The translations under genes were made by a program, and so were the position numbers. DNA of 41,401 bases from Candidatus Poribacteria bacterium (GTDB taxonomy: Bacteria; Poribacteria; WGA-4E; WGA-3G). The notes beneath the pieces are model-generated. The model was given only the letters and a program-made list of their open reading frames with translations. It had not been told where the DNA came from and searched no databases. Of the stretch, positions 1 through 10,441 are shown piece by piece (within the stretch, counting starts at the first letter, position 1; every line of letters begins with the position of its first letter). Location of the stretch: contig JAJEAG010000073.1 in NCBI GenBank assembly GCA_022824265.1, positions 1 through 41,401 of the forward strand, written 5' to 3'.

Positions 1-6
1 GTCCCA

Positions 7-40
7 AAACCGTCCCAAAAGACGAAAACTGGGACGGTTT
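7..40. terminator. Inverted repeat, probable terminator of an upstream gene
   Basis: Perfect 11-bp inverted repeat: AAACCGTCCCA at 7-17 pairs with TGGGACGGTTT at 30-40 around a 12-base loop. It lies at the window edge before any gene. No clear T-run follows on the + strand, so terminator function is an inference. Confidence 0.45.
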
Positions 41-187
41 GAAGGAAACAAAATTCAGAGAATTGGAGATAAAAAACGAGGTATATAACAGTATCTTACA
101 GTGACAATTGAATGCCTCTGAGACATTGACATTATCATCTGCTTGTGATAAACTATCATATTTATATTTACATAATGACAACGAGCA

Positions 188-925
188 ATGCAATTACGTC
201 CATCTATATTCCACCAAACAATTGAAACAGCTATCTCATTCATCTATCCTGCACAATGTAGAGTCTGTGAGAATTTCATTGGTATTGAAACGATTCCTTA
301 TGTCTGTGATACCTGTTGGGATAATATTGATGTTATAGTTCCACCATGGTGTAAAATTTGCGGAATTCCAAATGCCGAAGGTATGTGTGCTGATTGTGCT
401 ACCAAACCGCCGCAGTATGGAAAACTTCGTACAATCGGTATTTACCATGGAACGCTTCAACACCTTATCCACCTATATAAATTTGAAAAACGAACTAATC
501 TTGTAAAACACCTTGGACAACTGATAATAGCAAATCTACCTAACGATCTTTCCTTTGATGAATATGATTATATTTTACCAATCCCAATTCACAAAAAACG
601 TTTGCGTGAAAGAGGTTTTAATCAAACCATGTTACTTGCTAACCACATTAGTAAAATGAGTAACAACCCGATTCTTATGGACGCACTAATTCGGGAAAAG
701 CATACATCTCCACAGAGTAGTTTGGATAGAGAAGCACGCCAAACGAATATAATAGGGGCATTCGCACTACGAAGGAGTGAAGTCATCCGAAATAAGAAAT
801 TACTTGTTCTTGATGATGTATATACCACAGGTGCTACAGTTCGTGAGGCAGTAAAAGTACTATGGAATGCAGACCCAATGGAAATAGATGTACTTACATT
901 GGCAAGAGCATTAAATCCTGTATGA
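188..925 (+). CDS. comF: ComF family phosphoribosyltransferase-like protein
   Basis: 245-residue protein of normal ComF length. The N-terminal third carries a double zinc-ribbon of Cys pairs (C24-x2-C27, C40-x2-C43, then a CKIC...CADC set). The C-terminal half is a type I PRTase fold with the PRPP-binding motif LDDVYTTGAT at about residues 208-217. The family is linked to DNA uptake in competent bacteria, but in most genomes its exact reaction is unproven. The ATG at 188 fits the family's N-terminus although the upstream Shine-Dalgarno is weak. The gene lies 87 bp upstream of smc on the same strand and may be co-transcribed with it. Confidence 0.88.
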   Translation: MQLRPSIFHQTIETAISFIYPAQCRVCENFIGIETIPYVCDTCWDNIDVIVPPWCKICGIPNAEGMCADCATKPPQYGKLRTIGIYHGTLQHLIHLYKFEKRTNLVKHLGQLIIANLPNDLSFDEYDYILPIPIHKKRLRERGFNQTMLLANHISKMSNNPILMDALIREKHTSPQSSLDREARQTNIIGAFALRRSEVIRNKKLLVLDDVYTTGATVREAVKVLWNADPMEIDVLTLARALNPV

Positions 926-1012
926 AACCAATAAGGTGTCTTTTTCGTATTAACAATTAGATTAACTAACTGATAACAAACTTGACGAAATGCAATTGGT
1001 AGGAGGCTAACT

Positions 1013-4000
1013 TTGCACTTAAATAGCATCAAAGTAAGTGGTTTCAAAAGTTTTGCCGAAGAGGTGGAACTGATTCTTGAACCCGGTATAACTACAATTG
1101 TTGGACCTAACGGATGCGGTAAGAGTAATGTTTCTGATGCAATTCGGTGGGTACTTGGGGAAAAAAGCGCACGTGCACTCAGGTGTACAAACATGCGCGA
1201 CCTCCTATTCAATGGTGGTTCAAAATTCAACCCAGCTCAGAAGGCAAGTGTTTCACTTTCCTTTACAAATATTTCAAACAATCTGTCTGTTGAATCACCA
1301 GATGTTGAAGTAGGCAGGCAACTTACACGTGATGGCGAGAGCAGTTATCTAATTAACAATACACCATGTAGACTTCGGGATATAAGCGAACTTTTTATGG
1401 ATACAGGAATAGGTGTTGATGCCTATTCTGTAATGGAGCAAAGTAAAATTGATTTGATACTCAACGTTCGTCCTGAAGAACGACGATTTTTATTTGATGA
1501 AGTCGCGGGTATCACAAAATACAAACATAACAGAAAAATTACACTTCGTGAATTAGAGGCAACAAAACAGAATTTAGTTAGAATTAATGATGTCATTCAG
1601 GGATTGGAAAGTGATACTGAATCCTTGAAGAAACAAGCTGAACAAGCCCAACACTATCAATCATTACATGAAAAACTCCAACACTTAGAATTAAGTCTTG
1701 CATATAAAAAACATGAAAAACTTGTGGTTGAGTACCGCGAGAAACAAGAGCAATTAGATGTTATCTTGAATGAAGTTAGCGATGTTAACGATTTAATTCA
1801 GGAATCAGAAGATAGAATTGATAGTGCCACAGTCAGGAAAACTGAGTTGGATACTGTCATAACAGAATCACAAATTAAAATTAAAGACATTTCAGCTAAT
1901 GCAGAAAAAATAGAACGTCAAATTGTAGTTCATAAAGAGAATCAACTTAATATAGGTCAACAACGACAAAGAGCATTAGAAACACTTGAAGCTTTAGATA
2001 TTCAGAAGTCTCAACTACAAACACGTAAACGGGAACGCACGCAAGAAAAGAAAAAACTTGAATCAGCACATAAAATTGAAGAAAGTCGTTTATCTGGGCG
2101 CAAGACAGTCTTAGAAGATTCCAACTCACGTATAAATAGAGCGAAGGAAACTGTACAAGATGCAAAGTCTACACTACAACAAATTAACACTGACCTTGCA
2201 ATCCGAGAAAACAGACTTATATCAATTAAAGAAGCTGTAACAAGTTCACAAGACAATCTCAATAAAATTCAAGAAAATACTGATTCCTTAAAAGCAGAAT
2301 ATCAATCCGCCACAGAGAACTTTGAAAAAATTCAACAATCTACTACGCTAATTGAATCAGACATTGTTCAAATAGAGACTGAAAAAAACAAGGTAGAATC
2401 AACATATAATGAGGCGCAGAACTCACTTCGTCAGATTGAATCAAAAATAAACGGTTTACAAGAGTCTTTGGGTGGTAGTGTCACACAGTATAATACTTTA
2501 AAGCAGATGCAATCTTCCTATAGGGGATACTATTCTGGAGTAAGTGCAATTATGCAGGCAAAATCTCAATATCCCGATCAGTTTAGCGGGATATGTGGTG
2601 TAGTTGCTGAACTTATTCAAACAGATAACGAATTTGAAATTGCTATAGAAATTGCTCTTGGTAGTGCAATCCAAAATGTTATTGTTGAAACTGCAGAAGA
2701 TGCAGATGCTGGTATCAAATTCCTCAAGAGAAACCAAGCAGGAAGGGTGACATTTATACCACTTGATATAATCCGTAGGAGAACTTTCTCTGACCATACG
2801 CTTCTTGAAGAACCAGGAGTCATCGGTATTGCTGAAGAATTGGTGGATTATGATTACAAATACCAGAGTGCAGTGCAACATCTATTAGGTAACACCCTCA
2901 TTGTTGAAAAATTGGATGACGCAATTGGACTTAGACGGCGATTCGGACCTAACGCTCGTATGGTTACCTTGGACGGTGAATTAATCAACACTTCTGGCTC
3001 TATTACCGGGGGTTATACAGAACAAAGGAAAACTGGACTTCTAAGCCGTGTAAATGAATTGGATGTGTTAAAAAGTAAAATTGAGGATCTTACCAGAATT
3101 AAAACGCAAAATCTTGAAAAACGTAAACGTTACGCATCAACAATTGCGGAGACACAGCAAACTAAACAAAAACTTGTAACTCAACTTCAAGACAAACAGA
3201 TTGAAAAAGCCGCGATATTGAAAGATAAGGATCTCGCAGAACAGAACATATCTCGACTTGAAACATTAATTGCTGATATAGAGATTGAAAATAAACAACA
3301 CCAAGAGAAGATAGAAATTTCTCGTGATGAAAAAATAAACCTTGATGCTGAAATAGAAGAACTTTCAAAAAAACAGAAACAAACACAAAATAAGATCCAA
3401 AGAATGACTGAAGGAATTGATAGTGATACGATTAAAAGAGATGAACTTGTTGAAGAAATACAGAAAAGAGAGGTATTCTTAGCAGGACAACAAGGTAAAA
3501 TCAACGGCATGCAAAGTGAATTGGAAGGCTTTGACCAATCACAGCTTCATATTGAACAAGAGATAATAAAACAGCAAGAGACCATTAACAATGATGAACA
3601 AAATAAACAGGAAATTGCAAATCAGATTGAAGGAGCAGAACGTAAATTCCTACAGATTGAAGGAGATAGAGCTGAAACGGAAGCTGAATGCGATGAATTG
3701 ATACAAGAACGTGACGGACTTGTCAATCAAATTGAAACGTTACAAAAAGAGATACGGAACACCCGGCGGCAACATGAAAAACAGAATCGCTTACATCAAC
3801 AACTTGAAGTCAAGACCACACAGCTGGAGATGCAGCTTAAATCAAATTCTAATCGTATTCTTGATAAATATGGAGTTTCAATTGATGAATTTCCAAAACC
3901 CATGATCCAAACTGTTGATACAGAAAACGAAACAGAATCCACCGAACTTGACGAAATTGACTTGTTAGATAACATAGAAAAATTGAAAGCAGATATAGCA

Positions 4001-4603
4001 GCTATTGGTGATGTCAATCTCAAGGCGATAAAGACTTATCAAGAATACAAAAAACGTTTAGACTTTCAGATTACACAGCGGGATGATATTCAAAATTCAA
4101 TTAAATCTGCATATCAAGCAATACAGAAAATTAATGAAACCTCTCGTAATGAGTTTCTGAAGACATTCGAAAAGGTAAAAGCTAACTTTCAAGAAGTATT
4201 TACACAGCTTTTTGGTGGTGGAGAAACAGAATTGAGACTTACTGATGAGTCAGAAATCTTAGAGTCAGGTATTGATATTATCGCGCGACCACCCGGAAAA
4301 CGACCGCAAAGCATTACTCAACTTTCCGGTGGTGAACGTTCTCTCGTGGCTATAGGGCTTCTCTTCGCTGTCTTTAAAATCAAACCAAGTCCTTTCTGTG
4401 TGCTTGATGAGGTTGATGCATCACTTGACGAAGCAAATGTTCTACGTTTTACAAATCTTATCCGCGCCTATTCTGACAACACTCAATTTGTTATTATCAC
4501 ACATAATAGACGCACTATGGAAATAGCGGATGTAATGTATGGTGTGACAATGGAACAAGCAGGGATGTCTAAAATAGTCTCAAGAAAATTTGAACGTAGA
4601 TAA
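1013..4603 (+). CDS. smc: Chromosome segregation protein SMC
   Basis: 1196-residue SMC ATPase, full length for the family. The N-terminal ATPase lobe has Walker A GPNGCGKS at residues 31-38. Two long Q/E/K-rich coiled coils flank a hinge near residues 500-680, which includes the GSITGGY-type hinge segment. The C-terminal lobe carries the ABC signature LSGGER (about 1104) and Walker B FCVLDEVDA (about 1130). With ScpA/ScpB it forms bacterial condensin, which compacts and segregates origins. The start is a TTG: AGGAGG at 1001-1006 sits 6 bases upstream, and the protein then begins MHLNSIKVSGFKSFAE as expected. Confidence 0.97.
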   Translation: MHLNSIKVSGFKSFAEEVELILEPGITTIVGPNGCGKSNVSDAIRWVLGEKSARALRCTNMRDLLFNGGSKFNPAQKASVSLSFTNISNNLSVESPDVEVGRQLTRDGESSYLINNTPCRLRDISELFMDTGIGVDAYSVMEQSKIDLILNVRPEERRFLFDEVAGITKYKHNRKITLRELEATKQNLVRINDVIQGLESDTESLKKQAEQAQHYQSLHEKLQHLELSLAYKKHEKLVVEYREKQEQLDVILNEVSDVNDLIQESEDRIDSATVRKTELDTVITESQIKIKDISANAEKIERQIVVHKENQLNIGQQRQRALETLEALDIQKSQLQTRKRERTQEKKKLESAHKIEESRLSGRKTVLEDSNSRINRAKETVQDAKSTLQQINTDLAIRENRLISIKEAVTSSQDNLNKIQENTDSLKAEYQSATENFEKIQQSTTLIESDIVQIETEKNKVESTYNEAQNSLRQIESKINGLQESLGGSVTQYNTLKQMQSSYRGYYSGVSAIMQAKSQYPDQFSGICGVVAELIQTDNEFEIAIEIALGSAIQNVIVETAEDADAGIKFLKRNQAGRVTFIPLDIIRRRTFSDHTLLEEPGVIGIAEELVDYDYKYQSAVQHLLGNTLIVEKLDDAIGLRRRFGPNARMVTLDGELINTSGSITGGYTEQRKTGLLSRVNELDVLKSKIEDLTRIKTQNLEKRKRYASTIAETQQTKQKLVTQLQDKQIEKAAILKDKDLAEQNISRLETLIADIEIENKQHQEKIEISRDEKINLDAEIEELSKKQKQTQNKIQRMTEGIDSDTIKRDELVEEIQKREVFLAGQQGKINGMQSELEGFDQSQLHIEQEIIKQQETINNDEQNKQEIANQIEGAERKFLQIEGDRAETEAECDELIQERDGLVNQIETLQKEIRNTRRQHEKQNRLHQQLEVKTTQLEMQLKSNSNRILDKYGVSIDEFPKPMIQTVDTENETESTELDEIDLLDNIEKLKADIAAIGDVNLKAIKTYQEYKKRLDFQITQRDDIQNSIKSAYQAIQKINETSRNEFLKTFEKVKANFQEVFTQLFGGGETELRLTDESEILESGIDIIARPPGKRPQSITQLSGGERSLVAIGLLFAVFKIKPSPFCVLDEVDASLDEANVLRFTNLIRAYSDNTQFVIITHNRRTMEIADVMYGVTMEQAGMSKIVSRKFERR

Positions 4604-4636
4604 TGTTGTCTACAGTTGTTATACAATCATAGATTG

Positions 4637-5605
4637 ATGTCATACCTTGATCGTTCCCACCTAAAAGTCTTGTCCCTCTCTGAACGTCAGCACAAAATGA
4701 CGGTAGTTGACATCTATCCTTTAGATGCCGAAATACCACCTTATAAAAATGAACGTCTAAATATAGTTGCAGAACGCATTACACAAGCATTTCAAAACGG
4801 TAAACAAGTGATTTGGATGATGGGTGCACATGTGATGCGTAGGGGGAACTCTCGGTATATCATAGACTTGATGGAACGCGGTGTGATTACACACATCGCG
4901 ACTAACGGTGCGTGTGCAATACATGATTTTGAAATAGCACATATTGGTGCAACTCTTGAAGATGTGGAGTTATACATAAAGGATGGAAAGTTTGGTAATT
5001 GGGAAGAAACTGGACGTTACCTGAACAAAGCAATCATTAGAGGTTACCAAGATAAAATAGGTTTTGGTGAAGCAATTGGTAGGTTAATAGAGAAAGGTGA
5101 CAAAGGGGTATCATTTCCACATCGTGATGTGAGTATATTTGCGGCAGCATATCGGTTAGGTGTACCAATTACTGTGCACAAAGGTATCGGATACGATATT
5201 ACCGACCAACATCCTGCTGCAGATTATGCTGCTATCGGTTGGACATCTGGAGAAGACTTTCTACGGTTTGCTCATTCTGTTTCACTGTTGGAAGGTGGCG
5301 TCTTCTTGAACTTAGGCTCTGCGGTGATGGGACCCGAGGTATATCTCAAAAGTCTTTCTATGGCGCGAAACATAGCATCGCAACGCGGTGAAGAAATACG
5401 ACATTTTACCACTGCCAATTTTGATTTGATTGACTTTCCAGATTTTCAGGAGGAGGGGAACCCTACCGATGTACACTATTACCACCGTCCCAAGAAAACT
5501 ATCCTCATTCGCACTGTCAAGGATGGTGGAGAAAGTTACCATATCTCCGGAGATTTTTCTGCCACTGTACCACAATTATATCGCCTTGTAGTTAACGAGA
5601 TATAG
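4637..5605 (+). CDS. Deoxyhypusine-synthase-like conserved protein
   Basis: About 322 residues. The segment GVITHIATNGACAIHDFEIA (near residues 85-105), followed by GATLEDV and GRYLN, resembles the NAD-binding core of deoxyhypusine synthase-type proteins. The HPAADYAAIGWTSGEDFLRF segment is also well ordered. Bacterial members of this superfamily have mixed or unknown roles (homospermidine synthase-like, or uncharacterised), so no reaction is assigned. The start is uncertain: ATG 4637 is chosen, but TTG 4616 is in frame and neither has a good Shine-Dalgarno. It follows smc by 33 bp and converges on recG with only 3 bp between the stop codons. Confidence 0.65.
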   Translation: MSYLDRSHLKVLSLSERQHKMTVVDIYPLDAEIPPYKNERLNIVAERITQAFQNGKQVIWMMGAHVMRRGNSRYIIDLMERGVITHIATNGACAIHDFEIAHIGATLEDVELYIKDGKFGNWEETGRYLNKAIIRGYQDKIGFGEAIGRLIEKGDKGVSFPHRDVSIFAAAYRLGVPITVHKGIGYDITDQHPAADYAAIGWTSGEDFLRFAHSVSLLEGGVFLNLGSAVMGPEVYLKSLSMARNIASQRGEEIRHFTTANFDLIDFPDFQEEGNPTDVHYYHRPKKTILIRTVKDGGESYHISGDFSATVPQLYRLVVNEI

Positions 5606-5608
5606 TAT

Positions 5609-8374
5609 CTATCCAACGGATGCAATTTCCAAATGTCCCTTCCAATGCGCATTTAACATCCGTTTCATTAGTTGATGTTCTGGTTGATTAAGTTTCGGAT
5701 CCTTTTTTATCAACAATTCTGCCTCTTTCTTAGCAGATTCTAATAATGAAGCATCACTGATGATATTTGCTATCTTAAATGTTGGAATACCTGACTGACG
5801 TGTGCCAAAGAATTCACCTGGACCGCGTATATTCAGATCTTCTTCGGCAATATCAAATCCATTGTTAGACCGAATCATCACTTGTATTCGTCTGTATGAA
5901 TCATCTGTTCTTGGGGTTGCAACGAGGTAACAAAAAGACTTATCGCTTCCCCTACCGACTCTTCCACGCAACTGATGCAGCTGTGCTAAACCGAACCGTT
6001 CAGCGTTTTCGATCACCATCAGTGTAGCGTTTGGCACATCAATACCCACCTCAATCACTGTTGTCGCGACTAAAATATCAAGTTCCCGTGCATTGAACTT
6101 GGTCATTATCTCCTGTTTTTCTATTGATTTCATCTGTCCGTGTAATAGTCCAACACGTAGTTGTGGAAAGACATCTTTTTGGATATGTTCCGCCATACTT
6201 GTTGCTGCTTTTAACTCCTCAAGTTTTTCAGATTCTTCCACAAGTGGATAGACAATATAAGCCTGTTTTCCTTGACGAATTTCGCGCTCAATTTTGGTGT
6301 ATAAATCTGCACGGTCTTTCTCCTTCACCCAACGAGTCTCTATTTTCTGTCTACCCGGTGGAAGTTCATCAATTACGGATATGTTTAGATCTCCGTAAAT
6401 AGTGAGAGAGAGAGTTCTTGGAATCGGTGTTGCTGTCATTACCAGGACATCAGGTGATATTTGCAATTCATTGTCCTTACTATTCTCATCAGATGATGAT
6501 TTTGCTTTGCTCCTTAGTGTTGCCCGTTGCATCACACCAAACCTATGTTGTTCATCAATGATGACGAGTCCGAGTTTATGAAAATCAACACCTTCCTGTA
6601 TCAATGCTTGTGTACCAACGATTAAGTTTGCCGAACCATCAGATATTGCTGCCAATGCATCTTCTCTATCTGACTTTGATAGATCGCTCTTAAGAAGGAC
6701 AACCTTTACTTCAAGTGATGATAGCATTGCTGATAGATTTTGATGATGTTGTTCCGCAAGGATTTCTGTTGGAACCATTATCGCACCTTGATATCCATTC
6801 TGAATTGCAGTCAATAATGCCATTGCAGCAACAACGGTTTTACCCGATCCGACATCACCTTGTATCAATCTATTCATCACACGTTTGCTCTGCATATCTT
6901 CTTTGATTTCAGCAAAGACGCGTTTTTGGGCATTTGTCAAATTAAAGGGTAGGGTATTGGTAAATCTTTGTAGTAAAGAACTACTGTCTTGTGTATTTGT
7001 ATCAATCTGAAATTGTATTCCGTTTTGTGAGGTTCTGGTATCCTTACGCATCTCCATACCAAGACTCAGTAAGAAGAATTCATCAAACGCAAGTCGTCTT
7101 TGTGCTGCTCTACGATGGTTTTCTGATGATGGAAAATGTATCTCGTTGATAGCCTTTTGCCTGTCAATTAACTGATTATTATGACGCAGTTGGAGTGGGA
7201 GTATTTCAGGCACTTTACTTCCATATTCATCTAATGTGTTACTAACAGCAGTCCGTAGCATTTTTGCTGTGAGTTTCTTTGTTAGCGGATATTTCGGGAC
7301 GATTCGTTTTGTATGAATCAGGTTATCTTCATCAAAAATCTCGAATTCATAGTCAGTTGTTTGTATTTCGTTGTAACGTCTTGTGAATTTACCACTAATG
7401 ACAACTTCTGTATCTATTGGAAGGATTGAATTAATATACCCTATACGTCTTCCAAAATTGACTAAAATTGCAACCCCAGTACCATCATAAATTGATACCT
7501 TACCGATACTTTTGCGACCCTTAGCAACTGGTGGTGTTGTCACATGATTTACCACTCTACCTTGTATAGTCTCTGGTTCGTCATCTTCGGTACGACCCAC
7601 ATTGTATATTTCAATAAATTTTGATCTATCAATGTAATCGCGAGGGTAGTATTCCAGCAATCCACCTACTGTACCGATTTTGATCTCTTTCTCCAATATT
7701 TCAGACCGACGAGGACCAATCCCTTTAACGTATTGTAGCGGATTGTTGAAAATCTCAAGCGATTCGACATCTGTTGTGACAGGTGTATCTCCAAGTGTAA
7801 TAGGTGCGTCCTCATCATTTTCAACGTGTTCAGTTTGGGTTTTAGGAATAACTTCAAACGGAAGGATAGATGATTTTGGAGTGTTTTTAGTGATAACTGG
7901 TTCTGAGTTTGATTGGGAACTAATATCTTCTGAAGTACTCGTTGGTTGAGGTACACTTGCGTTTTGAAATAGCGGCAAATTATCAAATTGATTTGAAATG
8001 GTAGATGATGGTTTATCATTCTCTACTATTTGTTCCGACGTCTTCTGTGCAGTCTCTTGTGTATTAGAATTCTGTGTTGAAGGTAGATTTGTTATTTCCT
8101 TACCTGCAAGTAATATATTGATCTGTTCGGTTGTATTTTCAAGCACACTTTTGCGTTCCGCAGGAGAGATGTTGGTATAGTTTTTAAACCGATCTGCAAT
8201 ATGATTGATAAGTTGTTTTTCTTCATTAGTTAGATCAAGTTTTCTTGCCTGACCAATCCAAAGCTCAACATAAGCAGCCATTCCGTTTATAACGACATTA
8301 TCTTGACATCCCATACGCAATTCTTGCTGGAATGGACGCGATATAGTTGAGATAATCTGTTTAAATTCGTTCAT
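5609..8374 (-). CDS. recG: ATP-dependent DNA helicase RecG
   Basis: RecG remodels stalled replication forks and Holliday junctions. Visible in order are the wedge/OB segment (starting with VKGIGPRRSEIL near residue 220), Walker A GDVGSGKT (about 507), DEQH (about 605), TATPIPRT (about 646) and motif VI QLRGRVGRG (about 800). At about 921 residues it is some 220 longer than typical RecG (about 690). The extra part is an N-terminal region with a helical start followed by a Ser/Thr/Gln-rich, low-complexity linker. ATG 8374 is preceded by AAAGGTAAGA. An in-frame ATG at 8392 lacks a Shine-Dalgarno. Confidence 0.95.
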   Translation of the reverse strand: MNEFKQIISTISRPFQQELRMGCQDNVVINGMAAYVELWIGQARKLDLTNEEKQLINHIADRFKNYTNISPAERKSVLENTTEQINILLAGKEITNLPSTQNSNTQETAQKTSEQIVENDKPSSTISNQFDNLPLFQNASVPQPTSTSEDISSQSNSEPVITKNTPKSSILPFEVIPKTQTEHVENDEDAPITLGDTPVTTDVESLEIFNNPLQYVKGIGPRRSEILEKEIKIGTVGGLLEYYPRDYIDRSKFIEIYNVGRTEDDEPETIQGRVVNHVTTPPVAKGRKSIGKVSIYDGTGVAILVNFGRRIGYINSILPIDTEVVISGKFTRRYNEIQTTDYEFEIFDEDNLIHTKRIVPKYPLTKKLTAKMLRTAVSNTLDEYGSKVPEILPLQLRHNNQLIDRQKAINEIHFPSSENHRRAAQRRLAFDEFFLLSLGMEMRKDTRTSQNGIQFQIDTNTQDSSSLLQRFTNTLPFNLTNAQKRVFAEIKEDMQSKRVMNRLIQGDVGSGKTVVAAMALLTAIQNGYQGAIMVPTEILAEQHHQNLSAMLSSLEVKVVLLKSDLSKSDREDALAAISDGSANLIVGTQALIQEGVDFHKLGLVIIDEQHRFGVMQRATLRSKAKSSSDENSKDNELQISPDVLVMTATPIPRTLSLTIYGDLNISVIDELPPGRQKIETRWVKEKDRADLYTKIEREIRQGKQAYIVYPLVEESEKLEELKAATSMAEHIQKDVFPQLRVGLLHGQMKSIEKQEIMTKFNARELDILVATTVIEVGIDVPNATLMVIENAERFGLAQLHQLRGRVGRGSDKSFCYLVATPRTDDSYRRIQVMIRSNNGFDIAEEDLNIRGPGEFFGTRQSGIPTFKIANIISDASLLESAKKEAELLIKKDPKLNQPEHQLMKRMLNAHWKGHLEIASVG

Positions 8375-8538
8375 TCTTACCTTTAAAGACATTTTGATAT
8401 TGAAAAGGATAAATGTAAATCCTTAATCAACATAATATTGCACCTGAAGATATAAAATAAGGGTATTTGTATATACAACGTATCTGAATTGATTTTTGCT
8501 ACATAGGTTGGGTAGAGATCTCAAAAGCAAACTAAAGG

Positions 8539-9945
8539 TTAAAACCGTTTCAGAAAAATATCACCACTATCACGTTGACTATTACTCCATATAACACACA
8601 AATTTTCTTTACCATCGGATATAACATACGGAGGAAAATGTTCTCCATCATGTGTTGATATAGCCATACCATCTTCTTCCCACATAAGATTACCATCGAT
8701 ATCAATTTGCTGACAGTATAATGCATCCACGCTCTTCTCACCGAAATCTCCTCTGTAATCTAACCAAGCGATAAAGAATTTGTCATCTTCGTCAGCGACA
8801 ATAAAGGGTCTATCTTGATGTCCCCCTACAGTACAGATAGGGATTCCGTCTTTTTCCCAGAGCAAAGTACCTGTTGCATTGATACGTTGGGCATATATAT
8901 CAGAGTAAATATCACGTTCGTCTCTCCAACCGACTATAATTCCTCCATTTCCATCAGATACAACCGCTGCATTTTTCTGTATGCCATCTGCTGTGCAAAT
9001 AGGAACACCTGTTTCCTTCCACATTTTGTTGCCTTCTGGTGAAATCCGCTGAGCATACAGTTGGTCATTGATGAAATTTTCATAGATTTGCCAAACGACA
9101 ATCAAACCACCATTCTGATCAGAGACAACTCGATGATCTCCTTGCGTTCCTTCTGATGGAGAGACTAATATAGGTTCATTCCACAATTTGACACCTTCAT
9201 GACTTAGTTTATGTGCCATAATGTGCCATTGTTCATGTCCAACAACATCCCACCAAACAACATAAAAATCTGTTTCTCCACCTGCGATAAGAATTGGATT
9301 GCTTTGTAGTGTTTCAGATAGATGGACAGGTATACCATCATCTTCCCATAAGGTTTCTCCAGTTGAATTAACACGTTGGATATAGAGATCTTGAAATTCT
9401 GCACTGTTACGTTCATCCTCCCAAACAAAGATTGCCCCACCTTGACCATCGCTGAGAATTGCTTGTGTGGATTGATCAGCAGTATTTGTACATATCGGGA
9501 TTCCGTCTTTTTCCCAGCGTATTTCACCTTCCAGATTTATGGCTTGTGCATAGATATCCCAACTACTTCTACCACGTCTGTCATTCCATACAACGATGAT
9601 ATGTGTATCGTGTCCAATTATTCGTAATCGGCGTTGGTTTCTATCTGCAACAGAGATCGGTAGACCGTTCGGTTCCCACAGCAAATTGTTTGTGTTGTCT
9701 ATCCTTTGTCCATATATATCCCAGTGTTTCCTTGTTCGGTAATCTTCCCATATTATGATTGCCCCATCTTGACCATCGGATACACCTTGTGGAAACAGTT
9801 GTCCGTCTTGTGCTGTGGATATAGATACAATATCAGACGCGTTGGCAGGAATTATCGAAAAAATAAATAAGACACATACCAGAAAAGATGTAATGCAGTA
9901 GACTGATGTAATGCTTAGTCTACAAATAGAGTTTTGGGTGTCCAT
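8539..9945 (-). CDS. Secreted eight-repeat (beta-propeller-like) protein
   Basis: 468 residues. The N-terminus is a signal peptide with a hydrophobic core (about residues 17-34) ending in ANAS. The rest is eight tandem repeats of about 52 residues with the pattern [V/I]SDGxGGxIIVWxDxR...IYAQRINxxGxxLWExDGIPIC. The regular period and the short final repeat suggest a closed beta-propeller exported to the envelope or outside. Function is unknown. Its first 31 bases overlap the 3' end of sixA, so the two are translationally linked at the end of the - strand cluster. Confidence 0.75.
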   Translation of the reverse strand: MDTQNSICRLSITSVYCITSFLVCVLFIFSIIPANASDIVSISTAQDGQLFPQGVSDGQDGAIIIWEDYRTRKHWDIYGQRIDNTNNLLWEPNGLPISVADRNQRRLRIIGHDTHIIVVWNDRRGRSSWDIYAQAINLEGEIRWEKDGIPICTNTADQSTQAILSDGQGGAIFVWEDERNSAEFQDLYIQRVNSTGETLWEDDGIPVHLSETLQSNPILIAGGETDFYVVWWDVVGHEQWHIMAHKLSHEGVKLWNEPILVSPSEGTQGDHRVVSDQNGGLIVVWQIYENFINDQLYAQRISPEGNKMWKETGVPICTADGIQKNAAVVSDGNGGIIVGWRDERDIYSDIYAQRINATGTLLWEKDGIPICTVGGHQDRPFIVADEDDKFFIAWLDYRGDFGEKSVDALYCQQIDIDGNLMWEEDGMAISTHDGEHFPPYVISDGKENLCVIWSNSQRDSGDIFLKRF

Positions 9946-10412
9946 AGATTAAGCAATTTTCCCTTTGTATATATATCCAGTTTTTTCCAATGTTCTATGG
10001 GGAGTGCTATATGTGCAAGTGCTGTAGTAGGCATCGTTACCGTTTGTCCGGTCAGGTTTGCTACAAGCTGTTCCATTGTTGGGTTATGACCAACGACCAT
10101 TACAATTTCATATTTATTAGGTAAATCCTGTATCTTTTCGTAGTATACTCCTGGAGGGGCATGATAGAAACTATCAGTTTTCTTTATTTTTTCAGTATAT
10201 CCGCATGCTTTAGCGACCTTTGTTGCAGTTTTTCTTGCACGTTTTGCAGATGATGATAGTATACAATCTGGAACTAATCCCTGTTCTTGAATATGGTTTC
10301 CCATACGTGGGGCATCACGTTTTCCTCGTTTATTTAGTGGGCGATCATAATCGGCAAGGGAAGTATCTTTCCAACTCGATTTTGCATGTCTTAGTATAAG
10401 TAATGTTTTCAT
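9915..10412 (-). CDS. sixA: SixA-type phosphohistidine phosphatase
   Basis: 165 residues, a small histidine-phosphatase fold. It opens MKTLLILRHAKSSW with the catalytic R8-H9 of the RHG-type motif, continues with DRPLNKRGKRDAP, and has the second catalytic His in MVVGHNPTMEQL. SixA enzymes remove phosphate from phospho-His in HPt/PTS proteins. The start at 10412 is chosen because the catalytic beta strand begins there; a longer in-frame TTG start exists at 10457. It overlaps the downstream secreted-repeat gene by 31 bp and follows the dehydrogenase gene by 29 bp. Confidence 0.9.
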   Translation of the reverse strand: MKTLLILRHAKSSWKDTSLADYDRPLNKRGKRDAPRMGNHIQEQGLVPDCILSSSAKRARKTATKVAKACGYTEKIKKTDSFYHAPPGVYYEKIQDLPNKYEIVMVVGHNPTMEQLVANLTGQTVTMPTTALAHIALPIEHWKKLDIYTKGKLLNLWTPKTLFVD

Positions 10413-10441
10413 TGTAGATATTGTATATATATTTGGAGGTA

